From an uncultured Ilyobacter sp. (lineage in GTDB: Bacteria > Fusobacteriota > Fusobacteriia > Fusobacteriales > Fusobacteriaceae): a DNA stretch of 64,000 nt. Under the pieces are notes generated by a model. The model had not been told where the DNA came from. It worked only from the letters and a program-made list of their open reading frames with translations, and ran no database searches. A program made the position numbers and the translations under genes. Positions 35,350 through 44,722 of the stretch are shown here, in pieces; the stretch's first letter is position 1; each line of letters begins with the position of its first letter. The stretch is from contig NZ_OY764864.1 in the NCBI RefSeq assembly GCF_963668515.1, forward strand, positions 558,001-622,000, read 5' to 3'.

Positions 35350-36144
35350 ATGAAAATTGCAGTTTGTGCCAAGCAGGTTCCCCATAGAAACGAAGGTAGA
35401 ATGGATACTGAAACAGGACTAATAAAAAGAGGAGAACTAATTTCTGTTACAAATGTGTATGATTTGGTTGCCATTGAAACGGGTTTGAAAATCAAAGAAC
35501 AAGTTAACGATGCAGTTATAGATATTTTTACAATGGCACCACAAAGAGGACGTGAAGTAATTATCCAAGGTTATAGTATGGGCGTGGACAATGGTTTTTT
35601 GTTGTGTGACAATAGTTTCACAGGTTCTGACGTTTTTGCCACATCATATACACTTTCTTGTGGTATAAAAAAAGTTGATGAATATGACTTAATAATATGT
35701 GGAAAACAGACCACAGACGGAGATACGGGACAAGTTGGAAGTGGTATAGCTTCTTGGCTTGGAATACCTTATATTTCAAACGTTAGTAAAATTGTAAGTG
35801 TAGATAAAAAAACAGCAGTATTTCTACAAATTCTAGATGATATTGAATATAAAGTTGAAGTCAATCTACCTTGTACAATAAGTGTTTTAAAGGAAGTATA
35901 TATACCGAGGATGCCAACTTTAACGTTAAAACTAAAAGGGAAAAAAAAGAAGTTAACAACTCTTAATTACGAAGATTTAACCAAATGTGACATTGAAAAA
36001 ATAGGTGCAAAAGGTTCTCCTACAAAAGTTATTAAAGTATACCCCGCACCGGTAACAGAAAAACGTGATTTAATAAAAATAAATTATAAAGATGCCTCTA
36101 AGTTAATCTTAGATATAATTATGGAGGTTGATGATAATGAATAA
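35350..36144 (+). CDS. etfB: Electron transfer flavoprotein beta subunit (pair 2)
   Basis: A 264-residue EtfB that is closer to the norm than pair 1: KIAVCAKQVPH, NVYDLVAIETGLKIKEQ, ICGKQTTDGDTGQVGSGIASWLGIP and RMPTLTLKLKGKKK. The DGDTGQVG loop expected for AMP/FAD binding is present. GGGAG precedes the ATG. It lies 10 bp after the GlcD-like oxidase and overlaps the start of etfA, so the natural trio is oxidase-EtfB-EtfA. Confidence 0.93.
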   Translation: MKIAVCAKQVPHRNEGRMDTETGLIKRGELISVTNVYDLVAIETGLKIKEQVNDAVIDIFTMAPQRGREVIIQGYSMGVDNGFLLCDNSFTGSDVFATSYTLSCGIKKVDEYDLIICGKQTTDGDTGQVGSGIASWLGIPYISNVSKIVSVDKKTAVFLQILDDIEYKVEVNLPCTISVLKEVYIPRMPTLTLKLKGKKKKLTTLNYEDLTKCDIEKIGAKGSPTKVIKVYPAPVTEKRDLIKINYKDASKLILDIIMEVDDNE

Positions 36145-37084
36145 AGCTCTTATATATATAGAATGCAGAGAAAATAAAATCAATCCCATAACATTTCAAC
36201 TTTTGGGAAAAGTATTAAACCTAAACAAAAATTGCGAAGTTATAGGTGTATTAATAGGGGAAAATACTGAAATGTTTAATGAGGAATTAAACGGATACCC
36301 CTTCAAAACTATTTACGGATATAATACAGAATTTTCAACAGAGGGATATGCTAAAATTTTAACTTTGTCTATAAAAGAATCTAAACCTGAACTGGTATTA
36401 ATTGGTTCAAGCGATTTTGGGAAAAATATTGCAGGATTAGTTGCAATATCATTGGAAACAGGATTAACTGCGGATTGTACTGATCTAAGAATGGACGAAA
36501 AAGGTAATGTTATTCAAATAAGACCTGCTTTCGGTGGGGATATAATGGGTGAAATATTAACTGAAAATCACAGACCTCAAATGGCTACGGTACGTAATAA
36601 CATATTTAATCCTGTTGAAAAAAATAATAGTCTAAAGACGAATTTTATATACAAAAATATTAATATGGACAGTAGAATAACTGTTTTAGACAAGAGACTC
36701 ATAATTCCTGATGTAGATATAACAAATGAAAAGAAATTAATAGCGATAGGAAATGGATTCAAAAAAATTGAGGACATGGAAAATGTTGAAAAATTAGCAG
36801 GGAAACTTGGTTTTACAATATGTTGCAGCAGGGTTGTTGTTGAAAAAGGGTTTTTACCCCAAAACAGACAAATAGGTTTATCGGGTAAAGCGGTGAGTCC
36901 TGATATAATGATAACTCTTGGAGTTTCTGGTTCTGTACAATTTATGGCAGGGGTCAAAAAAGTAAAAAAACTAATAGCAGTCAATAATGATGAAAGTGCA
37001 AGGATTTTTAATTATGCCCACTATGGGATTTTAGGAGATATTTATGATGTTATACCAGAAATAATTAAAATAGTTGGAGAATAA
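36137..37084 (+). CDS. etfA: Electron transfer flavoprotein alpha subunit (pair 2)
   Basis: A 315-residue EtfA. The FAD domain carries CCSRVVVEKGFLPQNRQIGL, KAVSPDIMITLGVSGSVQFMAGV and IAVNNDESARIFNYAHYGILGDI; an upstream region has PAFGGDIMGEI. There is no N-terminal ferredoxin-like extension, unlike some bifurcating EtfA proteins. I chose ATG 36137, with GGAGG at 36123-36127 nine bases upstream; earlier in-frame starts at 36128 and 36131 are too close to that site. Last gene of the operon. Confidence 0.92.
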   Translation: MNKALIYIECRENKINPITFQLLGKVLNLNKNCEVIGVLIGENTEMFNEELNGYPFKTIYGYNTEFSTEGYAKILTLSIKESKPELVLIGSSDFGKNIAGLVAISLETGLTADCTDLRMDEKGNVIQIRPAFGGDIMGEILTENHRPQMATVRNNIFNPVEKNNSLKTNFIYKNINMDSRITVLDKRLIIPDVDITNEKKLIAIGNGFKKIEDMENVEKLAGKLGFTICCSRVVVEKGFLPQNRQIGLSGKAVSPDIMITLGVSGSVQFMAGVKKVKKLIAVNNDESARIFNYAHYGILGDIYDVIPEIIKIVGE

Positions 37085-37174
37085 TTAATTGATGTTTCGT
37101 AACCATTTAAATTTAAACAGATTTATCACATAAAAAATTATTCTATTTTGAAATCAGATAATTTCGAAAAAAAG

Positions 37175-37315
37175 GGTAGTGTAAATATTTTTGTGTTTTT
37201 GACTCCTTCTCTTGATTACCGAATGATACTGTTGTATCTGTGTAATTAAGGGAGGGATTTTTTTTGGCTAAATTACCGAAGGAACTTGTCAGAATTTTGG
37301 ACATAGAAGGAAACT
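37175..37315 (+). mobile_element. IS256-family left-end remnant 1
   Basis: About 130 bases closely match the left end of the dead element at 51630 (GGTAGTGTAAATATTTTTGT through the transposase start AKLPKELVR). The frame stops after about 15 codons. The rest of the 37085-37455 gap holds no gene. Confidence 0.75.
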
Positions 37316-37455
37316 AAGATACTTTATTAAGAGACATATAAAACCATTTTGCTATATATATTTTTAAATGATTTTGGTGTATTATTAAATTAAATGCATC
37401 ATTTATAAAAAGATCAACTTTTGATTACGTTAAAAAAAGTGAAGGAGTTAACTTT

Positions 37456-39096
37456 ATGGACTTAATAACTATAATAGAGAAGATAATTTCTTGGAAAAAA
37501 ACTAGCCTATTTCGAAAAATATTGCTTTTGATTTCAATGATAGTAATGCAAGTTATTATAACTTTTATAATTTTTCGTTTAGGTGGAACAAAAACTCCAT
37601 TTGCATATTTTGTACTTTTAATTGTTATATTCGGAGGAGGTTTTTTTGGACCTGTTGGAGGAGCCTTTTTAGGAATAACTGGCGGGTTTTTATTAGGACC
37701 TTTTATGCCGACTGATACGACTTACATGGATATGCAGGAGAAATTTTACTGGATATTTAGGCTGGTTTTTTATATTTTTGTGGGATTTATTTCAGGAAAA
37801 GGCATTAGATATCTTCTTGATATTATAGAAAACCTTAGCTTGGCCACTTTGTATAACCCCATCACGAACTTACCTAATAAAAAATATTTTGAAAAAATGG
37901 ATGTGAAATGGGGCCACAATGACCGTGTTGCAGTTATAAAGTTTGAAGAGTATTATAAAATGATAGAAAATTATGATGAGGATTACGTAACTGATTTCAT
38001 AAAGAAAATGTCCTCTATTTTTGTAGACAACTTTAATAAAGGTGATCAGTCTAATGTATTTCATCTTGACGAAGATAAGTTCGCAGTTGTGTTTTCAGAA
38101 TTAGAGGCTAAATATCATTTTAAAAATGTGTTTAAAAGAATATGTCGAGCTATAAAATCTAAAGAGATGATTCACTTTCCAGGTTTGTTTATAGGAATAA
38201 GTGAATGCAGTGAGAGCAATACTAAAATTCTTCAAAATGCCGACACTGCAAGAAGATCTGCCAGAAAAGATCTCAAGCTTTATAAGACATATTCTGAAAA
38301 ATTAAGTGAAAAATCTAATGAAAATTTTGACCTTTCAATGGAGATTCCAAGAGCTTTGAATGAAAGACAATTCTTTTTGTGTTACCATCCTAAAATAGAC
38401 CTTAGATCTGGAGAGGTTGAAGGAATAGAGGCTCTAATAAGGTGGAACCATGCTGAAAAGGGATTTATTGCTCCTGATAATTTTATTCCTCATATAGAGA
38501 AGACTTCAATGATTAATAAGGTTACTGAGTGGGTATTGAAAACTTCTTTTTCGGAAATAAAAAATATGGAGAGGGAAAATATAGATGTGAACGTATCTGT
38601 CAATATTCCACTTAAAATTCTAGAAAATCCAACAATAGTGAGATATCTTAAGTCTTATAAAAAAAAGCAACTTCCTCTTCAAAAAATGGAGTTGGAAATT
38701 CTTGAAAGAGATAATGTAGAAAATTTTGATGTTACTGCGTCTGCAATAAAAACCTTAAAAGAAATGGGCATTTCATTTTCACTAGATGATTATGGAACAG
38801 GCCACTCCACACTGTCATATATGCAGAATCTGCCATTTGATAAAATAAAAATTGATAGAATGTTTATAAAAGGCATAGAAACAGACGACAACGCCAGAGA
38901 GCTTGTTCGTTCAACAATTGATATAGTGCACATTTTGGGCATGGAAGTTGTAGCTGAGGGCGTTGAGACAAAGGAAACAGTTGAAATTTTAAAAAATATG
39001 GGGTGTGATTATGCTCAGGGATATTATTATACAAAACCTCTTGTGTATAAAGAATTTATAGATTGGCATAACAAATATAACTCTTCTGAAGCATAA
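37456..39096 (+). CDS. Membrane-anchored EAL-domain protein with degenerate GGDEF domain
   Basis: A 546-residue protein. The N-terminal part (about 20-120) has three to four transmembrane helices, including a glycine-rich FGGGFFGPVGGAFLGITGGF segment. A GGDEF-like domain has HLDEDKFAV where GGDEF should be, so it should not make c-di-GMP. The EAL domain (from about 305) keeps EALIRW (near 325), NVSVNI, LEILERD, LDDYGTGHSTL, KIDRMF, AEGVET and AQGYYYTKPL, so it is plausibly an active c-di-GMP phosphodiesterase. Start ATG 37456 has AGGAG 8 nt upstream. Confidence 0.9.
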   Translation: MDLITIIEKIISWKKTSLFRKILLLISMIVMQVIITFIIFRLGGTKTPFAYFVLLIVIFGGGFFGPVGGAFLGITGGFLLGPFMPTDTTYMDMQEKFYWIFRLVFYIFVGFISGKGIRYLLDIIENLSLATLYNPITNLPNKKYFEKMDVKWGHNDRVAVIKFEEYYKMIENYDEDYVTDFIKKMSSIFVDNFNKGDQSNVFHLDEDKFAVVFSELEAKYHFKNVFKRICRAIKSKEMIHFPGLFIGISECSESNTKILQNADTARRSARKDLKLYKTYSEKLSEKSNENFDLSMEIPRALNERQFFLCYHPKIDLRSGEVEGIEALIRWNHAEKGFIAPDNFIPHIEKTSMINKVTEWVLKTSFSEIKNMERENIDVNVSVNIPLKILENPTIVRYLKSYKKKQLPLQKMELEILERDNVENFDVTASAIKTLKEMGISFSLDDYGTGHSTLSYMQNLPFDKIKIDRMFIKGIETDDNARELVRSTIDIVHILGMEVVAEGVETKETVEILKNMGCDYAQGYYYTKPLVYKEFIDWHNKYNSSEA

Positions 39097-39168
39097 TTTA
39101 AGTTCTTTTATTAAAAAAAATCATTGTCTTTAGAAAGCCTGATGTAGGGTTTCTTTTTTATCTAAACA

Positions 39169-39203
39169 TGACCTTAAGAAAGCTGTCTAACTTATTCTAT
39201 ACT
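39169..39203 (-). mobile_element. Solo IS3-type end
   Basis: ACCTTAAGAAAGCTGTCTAA and the following TTATTCTATA are the reverse complement of the IS3 end at about 27926-27960, with three or so differences. No transposase is attached. Confidence 0.55.
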
Positions 39204-39350
39204 ATTTAGGTGCATAAGCACCATTTTAAAGAGAGTCTAATTCCCTCTATCTGCGTTTTCTAAAATTCATCATAAGTTTGATGAAATCCATAAAAACCAT
39301 CCTGATGAAGAGTAAAACAGATAAAATATCAAGAATATAAAGTGATATAC

Positions 39351-39396
39351 TTTGATTTAAAAAGGGATTCCAGCTGGAATCCCTTTTTAAATCAAA
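39351..39396. terminator. 46-bp perfect palindrome between convergent genes
   Basis: The 23-base arms (from TTTGATTTAAAAAGGG to CCCTTTTTAAATCAAA) are fully self-complementary around CCAGCTGG. With A- and T-tracts in the arms it can terminate both the EAL gene and the minus-strand methyltransferase gene. The rest of the 39097-39493 gap has no gene. Confidence 0.8.
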
Positions 39397-39493
39397 TATT
39401 TTCATAGTTTAACCCAAATCTACAACACGAAATTCTCGATATATATATATTTTATACGAACTCCAACACTATCTTTTGTAATTCGATCATGTC

Positions 39494-40156
39494 TTACTTC
39501 TTGTAAACAGCAAAGAAATGAGGGACAGGTGGTTCTTGGGTATCATCATAGGCTTCAAAACTCTCTTCGCTTAGACCACAACGTATAAAACCATCTATTT
39601 CCTCTTTGTCAAGCGGAAGTGGAATGTCATCTTCCTGTTCTCCCTTAAGGCGACTTCTACACGAAACAAGAATATATCCCTGCGGTGCCAGTAGAGATAC
39701 CATTGCATCTCTTGCCTGCACTCTGTACTTACCTGATAAAACTTGAATTGTATTACACTCGTAAACAAGATCAAAACTTTCAAACCATTTTGATGGGTAA
39801 TCAAAAAGATCTGCTATAAGATATTTTACTTTGGTATCTGAATAACGTTTTTTGCAAAGACGTATTGCTTCAGGAGAGATATCAAAAGCAGTCACCTCAT
39901 ATCCCGCTTCACTTAAAGCTTCTGCATCATCGCCTACTCCACATCCAATAACAATTGCTTTGAGTCCCGTACTTTTAAAAGTACAATTTTTTAACCATTT
40001 TAAAAGATAAGGATTGGGTTCAAGATCTGCCCAGAAAACATCTCTATAATCTCCTTCTGCATCGGTGTAGATGCTATCAAACCAACCAGTAGGGTCATCT
40101 TTATCTTGATAAGATTTAACCATTTTTTTATATGCAACGGGATCAAATTTTTTCAT
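39494..40156 (-). CDS. Class I SAM-dependent methyltransferase, thiopurine-methyltransferase-like
   Basis: A 220-residue Rossmann-fold methyltransferase. Motif I is KAIVIGCGVGDDAEALSEAG, the acidic ribose-binding motif is VTAFDISPEAI, and DLFDYP and DLVYECNTIQVL follow. An N-terminal DPTGWFDSIYTDAEGD with a WADLEPNP segment resembles TPMT/TehB-like enzymes acting on small molecules. The substrate is unknown. I chose the ATG at 40156 (product begins KKFDPVAYKK) because AGGAGGT at 40164-40170 lies 7 nt upstream. Confidence 0.82.
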   Translation of the reverse strand: MKKFDPVAYKKMVKSYQDKDDPTGWFDSIYTDAEGDYRDVFWADLEPNPYLLKWLKNCTFKSTGLKAIVIGCGVGDDAEALSEAGYEVTAFDISPEAIRLCKKRYSDTKVKYLIADLFDYPSKWFESFDLVYECNTIQVLSGKYRVQARDAMVSLLAPQGYILVSCRSRLKGEQEDDIPLPLDKEEIDGFIRCGLSEESFEAYDDTQEPPVPHFFAVYKK

Positions 40157-40198
40157 ACTTTTTACCTCCTGCATTTGATGCAATATACTTATATAAAT

Positions 40199-40231
40199 TA
40201 AAAAAGGTAGACTATTATGCCTACCTTTTGA
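40199..40231 (-). terminator. Hairpin upstream of the methyltransferase gene
   Basis: AAAAGGTAG/CTACCTTTT arms; read on the minus strand they are followed by a T-run, as in an intrinsic terminator. It lies 43 bp before the methyltransferase start, so it may be a leader attenuator or a barrier to upstream transcription. Confidence 0.5.
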
Positions 40232-40491
40232 GCTGTAAAAGACTTTTTAGGGAAAAGTCATTCACAGAAATGATTAAAACTGATAGGGTGTAAAATATTT
40301 TTCTAGAAATTAAAAAAATTCCTTTTAAAAGATCAATAATTCAATATATTAACCAATAATATCATTTATAATGGCAACGGATTCCTTTGGAAAGAGTTTT
40401 TAGATTCTGTACTTATTTAGAGGATTTAAAGTTAAATTTGGTATAAACTTACGGGTAGGTTAATTAAAAAAATAAAGTTTAGGAGGTTAAA
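40232..40491. other. Intergenic region before the double rubredoxin gene
   Basis: Divergent promoter region of 260 bp. AT-rich, no gene; no operator that I can name, and AGGAGG at 40481 is the ribosome site of the next gene. Confidence 0.4.
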
Positions 40492-40881
40492 ATGAAAGGA
40501 TGGAGATGTAAAAAATGTGGATATGTTTATGAGAATATGGATACTCATATCAGAGATGGTCTACCTAACGGAAGTATGCTTGCTACTATAGATATGTTAG
40601 ATGTCGAAGAAGGTCTTAATGATATTCCTTTTGAAGAATTGCCAACAGACTGGGTATGTCCTGCCTGCAAAGCTTCAAAGGATGAATTTGAGGCGATGGA
40701 GGAAGAAAAAAAAGCTCCTGAATCTGAAAAATGGCTTTGTAATCCATGTGGGTATGTGTATGACCCCAATATCGGAGATCCCGATCACGATATCCCTCCA
40801 GGAACTGAGTTTAAAGACCTTCCTGATACCTGGGTATGCCCTCTTTGTGGTGCAGCTAAAGAGGATTTTAGCGTTATTTAA
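40492..40881 (+). CDS. Double rubredoxin
   Basis: A 129-residue protein with two Fe(Cys)4 rubredoxin domains. The C-terminal one is canonical (C83, C86, C116, C119; 29 residues between pairs; [15 protein letters not shown]). The N-terminal one (C6, C9, C56, C59) has 46 residues between pairs, about 17 more than usual, with [19 protein letters not shown] inserted. Rubredoxins give electrons to flavodiiron and other detoxification enzymes. First gene of a run with ferredoxin, Hcp, rubredoxin and flavodiiron protein. A strong AGGAGG precedes the ATG. Confidence 0.9.
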   Translation: MKGWRCKKCGYVYENMDTHIRDGLPNGSMLATIDMLDVEEGLNDIPFEELPTDWVCPACKASKDEFEAMEEEKKAPESEKWLCNPCGYVYDPNIGDPDHDIPPGTEFKDLPDTWVCPLCGAAKEDFSVI

Positions 40882-40980
40882 TGGTGTATTTAAGTTAATT
40901 TTACAACATTTTAATTTTGAGAAAATAGATTGGTAGAGTAATATTATTGGTGCTTATAAATGTAAATAGGAGGAAGAAAT

Positions 40981-41160
40981 ATGGCTTATAGAATCAATGA
41001 AAATGAATGTATAGCTTGTGGTGCATGTCAGCCAGTATGTCCGGTAGAATGTATCTCTGAAGTGGCAGATGGAAAAAGAAAGATAGATGAGTCTGCATGT
41101 ATCGACTGCGGTGCTTGTGCAGGGGTGTGTCCAGTAGAATGTATAGCTCCAACTGAATAA
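40981..41160 (+). CDS. 2[4Fe-4S] ferredoxin
   Basis: A 59-residue clostridial-type ferredoxin: CIACGACQPVCPVECI in the N-terminal half and CIDCGACAGVCPVECI in the C-terminal half, each with CxxCxxCxxxC. It begins MAYRINENE and ends PTE. AGGAGG lies 8 bases upstream. It sits 100 bp after the double rubredoxin and 23 bp before hcp and probably feeds electrons to Hcp or central ferredoxin enzymes. Confidence 0.95.
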   Translation: MAYRINENECIACGACQPVCPVECISEVADGKRKIDESACIDCGACAGVCPVECIAPTE

Positions 41161-41183
41161 AAAAATTGAGGAGGTAAAAAATT

Positions 41184-42890
41184 ATGTCAATGTTTTGTTA
41201 TCAGTGTCAGGAAACAGCTATGAATAAAGGATGTACTATAAAGGGGGTATGTGGTAAGACTCCAGAAGAAGCAAAGTTACAGGATGTTCTGCTTCATGCA
41301 GTGAAAGGTGTAGCACTTTATAGCTCAGTTTTAAGGGAAAGTGATGACATAGGGGAAGATGTAGATTATTTCATTCTCAATTCACTCTTTATGATGATAA
41401 CCAACTCCAATTTCGATGATGATGTTTTACATAAACAAATTATGGAAGGTGTAAAACTTAGAGATAAACTAAAAGAAATCTGTGAAGATAAGAATCCTAA
41501 AGGACTTATGAAGATTTTTAAAAGAAAAAGAGAGTGTTCATGTGAAGATGATAAGTTCAGTAGACTTTTAGATTCTGCTTCTGATTATGCAGATGATAAA
41601 AAACTTTTCGGAGAAATTGCTGACAAAGCTGGTGTAATGAGAACAGCAAATGAAGATGAAAGATCGTTAAAAGAGATGATAACATACGGATTGAAGGGAA
41701 TGGCAGCATACACTGAGCACGCTTTTCATTTAGGATACAAAAATAGAGAAATAGTAAAGTTTATGGAAAAAGCTCTTCTTGCTGCTGATGATCCAGAGAT
41801 AACAGTGGATGAACTAATAGCTATGACTCTTGAAACCGGAAAATATGGTGTTGAGGCCATGGCACTTCTTGACAAAGCAAACACAGAAACCTATGGAAAT
41901 CCTGAAATAACCAAAGTAAACATAGGAGTTGGAAAAAATCCAGGAATTTTGATCTCTGGGCATGACCTTAAAGATATGGAACAGCTACTTGAGCAAACAA
42001 AGGGCACTGGCGTAGATGTTTATACTCACTCTGAGATGCTTCCTGCTAACTCATACCCTGCATTTAAAAAATACGATCACTTTGTAGGTAACTACGGTGG
42101 TTCATGGTGGCATCAGACAAAAGAGTTTGGGACCTTCAACGGGCCAATAATATTTACAAGTAACTGTATAGTACCTCCAAGAAGCGGGTCTCTTACATAT
42201 AAGGACAAAGTTTTTACTACTAATGCATGTGGAATGGGTGGGTGTACTCATATTGAAAAAGGAGCTGACGGTAAGAAAGACTTTACTCCTATTATTGAGA
42301 TGGCAAAAAAATGTCAGCCTCCTGTAGAGATAGAAACAGGTGAGGTTATAGGTGGGTTTGCACATAACCAAGTACTTGCTTTAGCTGATAAAGTGATCGA
42401 TGCAGTAAAATCAGGAGCCATAAAGAAATTTGTCGTAATGGCAGGCTGCGATGCGAGAATGCAGGACAGAAAATACTATACTGAATTTGCAGAGAAGCTT
42501 CCTAAGGATACAGTTATCCTTACAGCTGGATGTGCCAAGTATAGATACAATAAGCTGCCTTTAGGAGATATTGGTGGAATTCCTAGAGTATTGGATGCAG
42601 GACAGTGTAACGATTCGTACTCTCTGGCTGTTATTGCAATGGAACTGCAGAAAGCTTTTGGTCTAGATGACATAAATGATCTTCCTATAGCATATAATAT
42701 AGCATGGTATGAGCAAAAGGCAGTTATAGTGTTGCTTGCCCTACTTCACTTAGGTGTTAAAAATATCCATCTAGGTCCTACTCTTCCGGCATTCTTATCT
42801 CCGAACGTGGCTAGTGTATTGGTTGATAAATTTGGGATTGCAGGTATAACATCAGTAGAAGAAGATATGAAAATTTTTGGAATAGAATAA
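41184..42890 (+). CDS. hcp: Hybrid cluster protein (hydroxylamine/NO reductase)
   Basis: A 568-residue Hcp. The N-terminal cluster ligands C5, C8, C17 and C23 ([19 protein letters not shown]) fit the C-x2-C-x8-C-x5-C class I pattern. Hybrid-cluster motifs further on include [34 protein letters not shown] and the C-terminal [13 protein letters not shown]. Hcp proteins reduce NO or hydroxylamine and counter nitrosative stress. Neighbouring ferredoxin, rubredoxin, flavodiiron protein and a Crp/Fnr regulator agree with that role. GAGGAGG precedes the ATG. Confidence 0.97.
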   Translation: MSMFCYQCQETAMNKGCTIKGVCGKTPEEAKLQDVLLHAVKGVALYSSVLRESDDIGEDVDYFILNSLFMMITNSNFDDDVLHKQIMEGVKLRDKLKEICEDKNPKGLMKIFKRKRECSCEDDKFSRLLDSASDYADDKKLFGEIADKAGVMRTANEDERSLKEMITYGLKGMAAYTEHAFHLGYKNREIVKFMEKALLAADDPEITVDELIAMTLETGKYGVEAMALLDKANTETYGNPEITKVNIGVGKNPGILISGHDLKDMEQLLEQTKGTGVDVYTHSEMLPANSYPAFKKYDHFVGNYGGSWWHQTKEFGTFNGPIIFTSNCIVPPRSGSLTYKDKVFTTNACGMGGCTHIEKGADGKKDFTPIIEMAKKCQPPVEIETGEVIGGFAHNQVLALADKVIDAVKSGAIKKFVVMAGCDARMQDRKYYTEFAEKLPKDTVILTAGCAKYRYNKLPLGDIGGIPRVLDAGQCNDSYSLAVIAMELQKAFGLDDINDLPIAYNIAWYEQKAVIVLLALLHLGVKNIHLGPTLPAFLSPNVASVLVDKFGIAGITSVEEDMKIFGIE

Positions 42891-42943
42891 ATTTTTTAAT
42901 TTATTTGGATAAAAAATTCTGGGAAAAAATAGGAGGAATGAAA

Positions 42944-43105
42944 ATGAAAAAATGGAGATGTAAACCTTGTGGCTATATTTATGATCCTGCGATTGGTGAT
43001 GAAGCTGGTGATATAAAGCCAGGTGTAAAATTTGAAGATTTACCAGAAGATTGGGTTTGCCCTTTATGTGGTGCACCAAAAGAAGATTTTGAAAAAGTTG
43101 AATAG
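42944..43105 (+). CDS. Rubredoxin
   Basis: A 53-residue canonical rubredoxin: [20 protein letters not shown] at the start and [16 protein letters not shown] near the end, with both CxxC pairs. I chose ATG 42944, because AGGAGG at 42931-42936 lies 7 nt upstream; the ATG at 42938 is too close to it. It probably donates electrons to the flavodiiron protein encoded next. Confidence 0.95.
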   Translation: MKKWRCKPCGYIYDPAIGDEAGDIKPGVKFEDLPEDWVCPLCGAPKEDFEKVE

Positions 43106-43150
43106 ATAAAAATAGATACTGTTTGATGATTTTTTACAAAACAGAAATAG

Positions 43151-43199
43151 AAAACCTGTAAACAAAACAATTTAAGATGTTTGTTTGCAGGTTTTTTTT
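43151..43199 (+). terminator. Terminator after rubredoxin
   Basis: AAAACCTGTAAACAAA pairs with TTTGTTTGCAGGTTTT (one G-U), then a T-run. Confidence 0.85.
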
Positions 43200-43227
43200 A
43201 GAGAGAAACTTAATTTATGTCATGTTA

Positions 43228-43243
43228 AGTAACATAAGTTACT
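43228..43243. promoter_or_regulatory. Palindrome upstream of the flavodiiron gene, candidate operator
   Basis: AGTAAC-ATAA-GTTACT, about 84 bp before the start at 43327. The spacing of half-sites fits a dimeric regulator such as the Crp/Fnr protein encoded at 44723; binding is not shown. Confidence 0.4.
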
Positions 43244-43326
43244 GCTATATTTTAAGGTTAGGTTTAAAATAGGTAATTAGATAGATTATTTATTGAAGTT
43301 CAGTATACTACGAAAAGGAGAAGAAT

Positions 43327-44520
43327 ATGAAAAAATTTGTTTCTGTTAGTGATAGTGTTAAATGGGTAGGAGTTGTTGACCAGGATATGAAAAAATTTCA
43401 TGGTGAAGAACTCTCTATTCCCAGCGGAACTACGTATAACTCTTATTTAATAAGAGATGAGAAAATAGCCCTTGTAGATACAGTGATCCATGCTTTTGGT
43501 GAGCAGTGGCTGGAACTTTTAAAAGAGGAGATCAACCTTAACAAGATAGATTATATAATTATGAATCATAATGAACCTGACCATAGTGGTGCACTTGTGC
43601 AACTCATGAAGGAGATTCCTGATACGCCTATATACTGTACCCAGATGGGTAAAGAGATTATAGAAGCTTATTACGGGAAAAGTTATAACTTTAACATTGT
43701 AAAAACCGGTGATAAACTCAATCTTGGTAAAAATGAGATCACTTTTGTGGAGATGAAGATGCTTCACTGGCCCGACAGTATGATGTCATATTTAAATGGA
43801 GAAAATATTCTTTTTAGTAATGATGCCTTCGGTCAGCACTATGGTGCCAACGGACTCTTTAATGATATGGTAGACCAGAATACTTTGGAATATGAATGCC
43901 TAAAATATTATGCATGCATACTTACACCATTCAGTAAGATTCTCGAGAGAAAGCTAGAAGAAGTTATCTCTCTTGGACTTCCTATAGATGTAATCTGCCC
44001 ATCTCACGGTGTGATATGGAGAGATAATCCTATGCAGATTGTTGAAAAATACTCTAAATGGTGTAGAAGTTACAAAGAAGACGTTGTTGTAATAGCTTAT
44101 GATACCATGTGGGAAAGTACAAAGAAGATGGCAGAATCTATAGCCGACGGGATAAGAGAAGTAAAGCCAGAGTATGAAATCATTCTCACCAATTCAGCAA
44201 AGAACAGTGAAAATGACATAGTTACCGATATGTTCAGAGCCTCTGCAATACTGTTTGGATCATCAACTATAAATAATGGTATTCTTCCATCGATGGCTGC
44301 TCTTTTAGAAGGGGTAAAAGGAGTAAATTTCCAGGATAAAAAAGTAGCAGCTTTTGGAAGCTATGGATGGAATGGTAAATCACTTGCTGTACTCAACGAA
44401 GAACTTTCTAAAACAAAGATGACTCTTGCTAGTGACGGTCTGAAAGTAAAGTGGAATCTAAATAGCTCCACCAGAGAAGAATGTATGACATTTGGAAGAG
44501 AGTTTGCAGAAAAACTTTAA
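43327..44520 (+). CDS. Flavodiiron protein (FprA type, O2/NO reductase)
   Basis: A 397-residue protein. The beta-lactamase-like diiron domain carries HNEPDH (81-86), MLHWPDSM and CPSHGVIWRDNP. The flavodoxin domain begins VVVIAYDTMWESTKKMA and has GSSTINNGILP and AFGSYGWNGKS. These enzymes reduce O2 to water or NO to N2O with electrons from rubredoxin, and a rubredoxin gene lies just upstream. No C-terminal rubredoxin domain is fused. AAAAGGAG precedes the ATG. Confidence 0.95.
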   Translation: MKKFVSVSDSVKWVGVVDQDMKKFHGEELSIPSGTTYNSYLIRDEKIALVDTVIHAFGEQWLELLKEEINLNKIDYIIMNHNEPDHSGALVQLMKEIPDTPIYCTQMGKEIIEAYYGKSYNFNIVKTGDKLNLGKNEITFVEMKMLHWPDSMMSYLNGENILFSNDAFGQHYGANGLFNDMVDQNTLEYECLKYYACILTPFSKILERKLEEVISLGLPIDVICPSHGVIWRDNPMQIVEKYSKWCRSYKEDVVVIAYDTMWESTKKMAESIADGIREVKPEYEIILTNSAKNSENDIVTDMFRASAILFGSSTINNGILPSMAALLEGVKGVNFQDKKVAAFGSYGWNGKSLAVLNEELSKTKMTLASDGLKVKWNLNSSTREECMTFGREFAEKL

Positions 44521-44555
44521 TCCATTTTTCAAAAAAAAATTACACTACTGATTTT

Positions 44556-44581
44556 AAAGAGGGCCCTCTGGGCTTTTTTTA
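44556..44581 (+). terminator. Terminator of the flavodiiron gene
   Basis: AAGAGGGCCC-TCT-GGGCTTTTTTT, a short GC stem extended by G-U and A-T pairs, 36 bp after the stop. Confidence 0.75.
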
Positions 44582-44722
44582 TTAGGGCAGATAAGAATTC
44601 CAATACTAGCTTTTTGGTGACAAGTGACGAAATCTTAATAATAAAAATTTGGTATAATCAATGGTAAAAAGACTTTTTATTATCATTGGTCTGTTGTCCT
44701 TAGAATATAAAGAGGAGATTAA

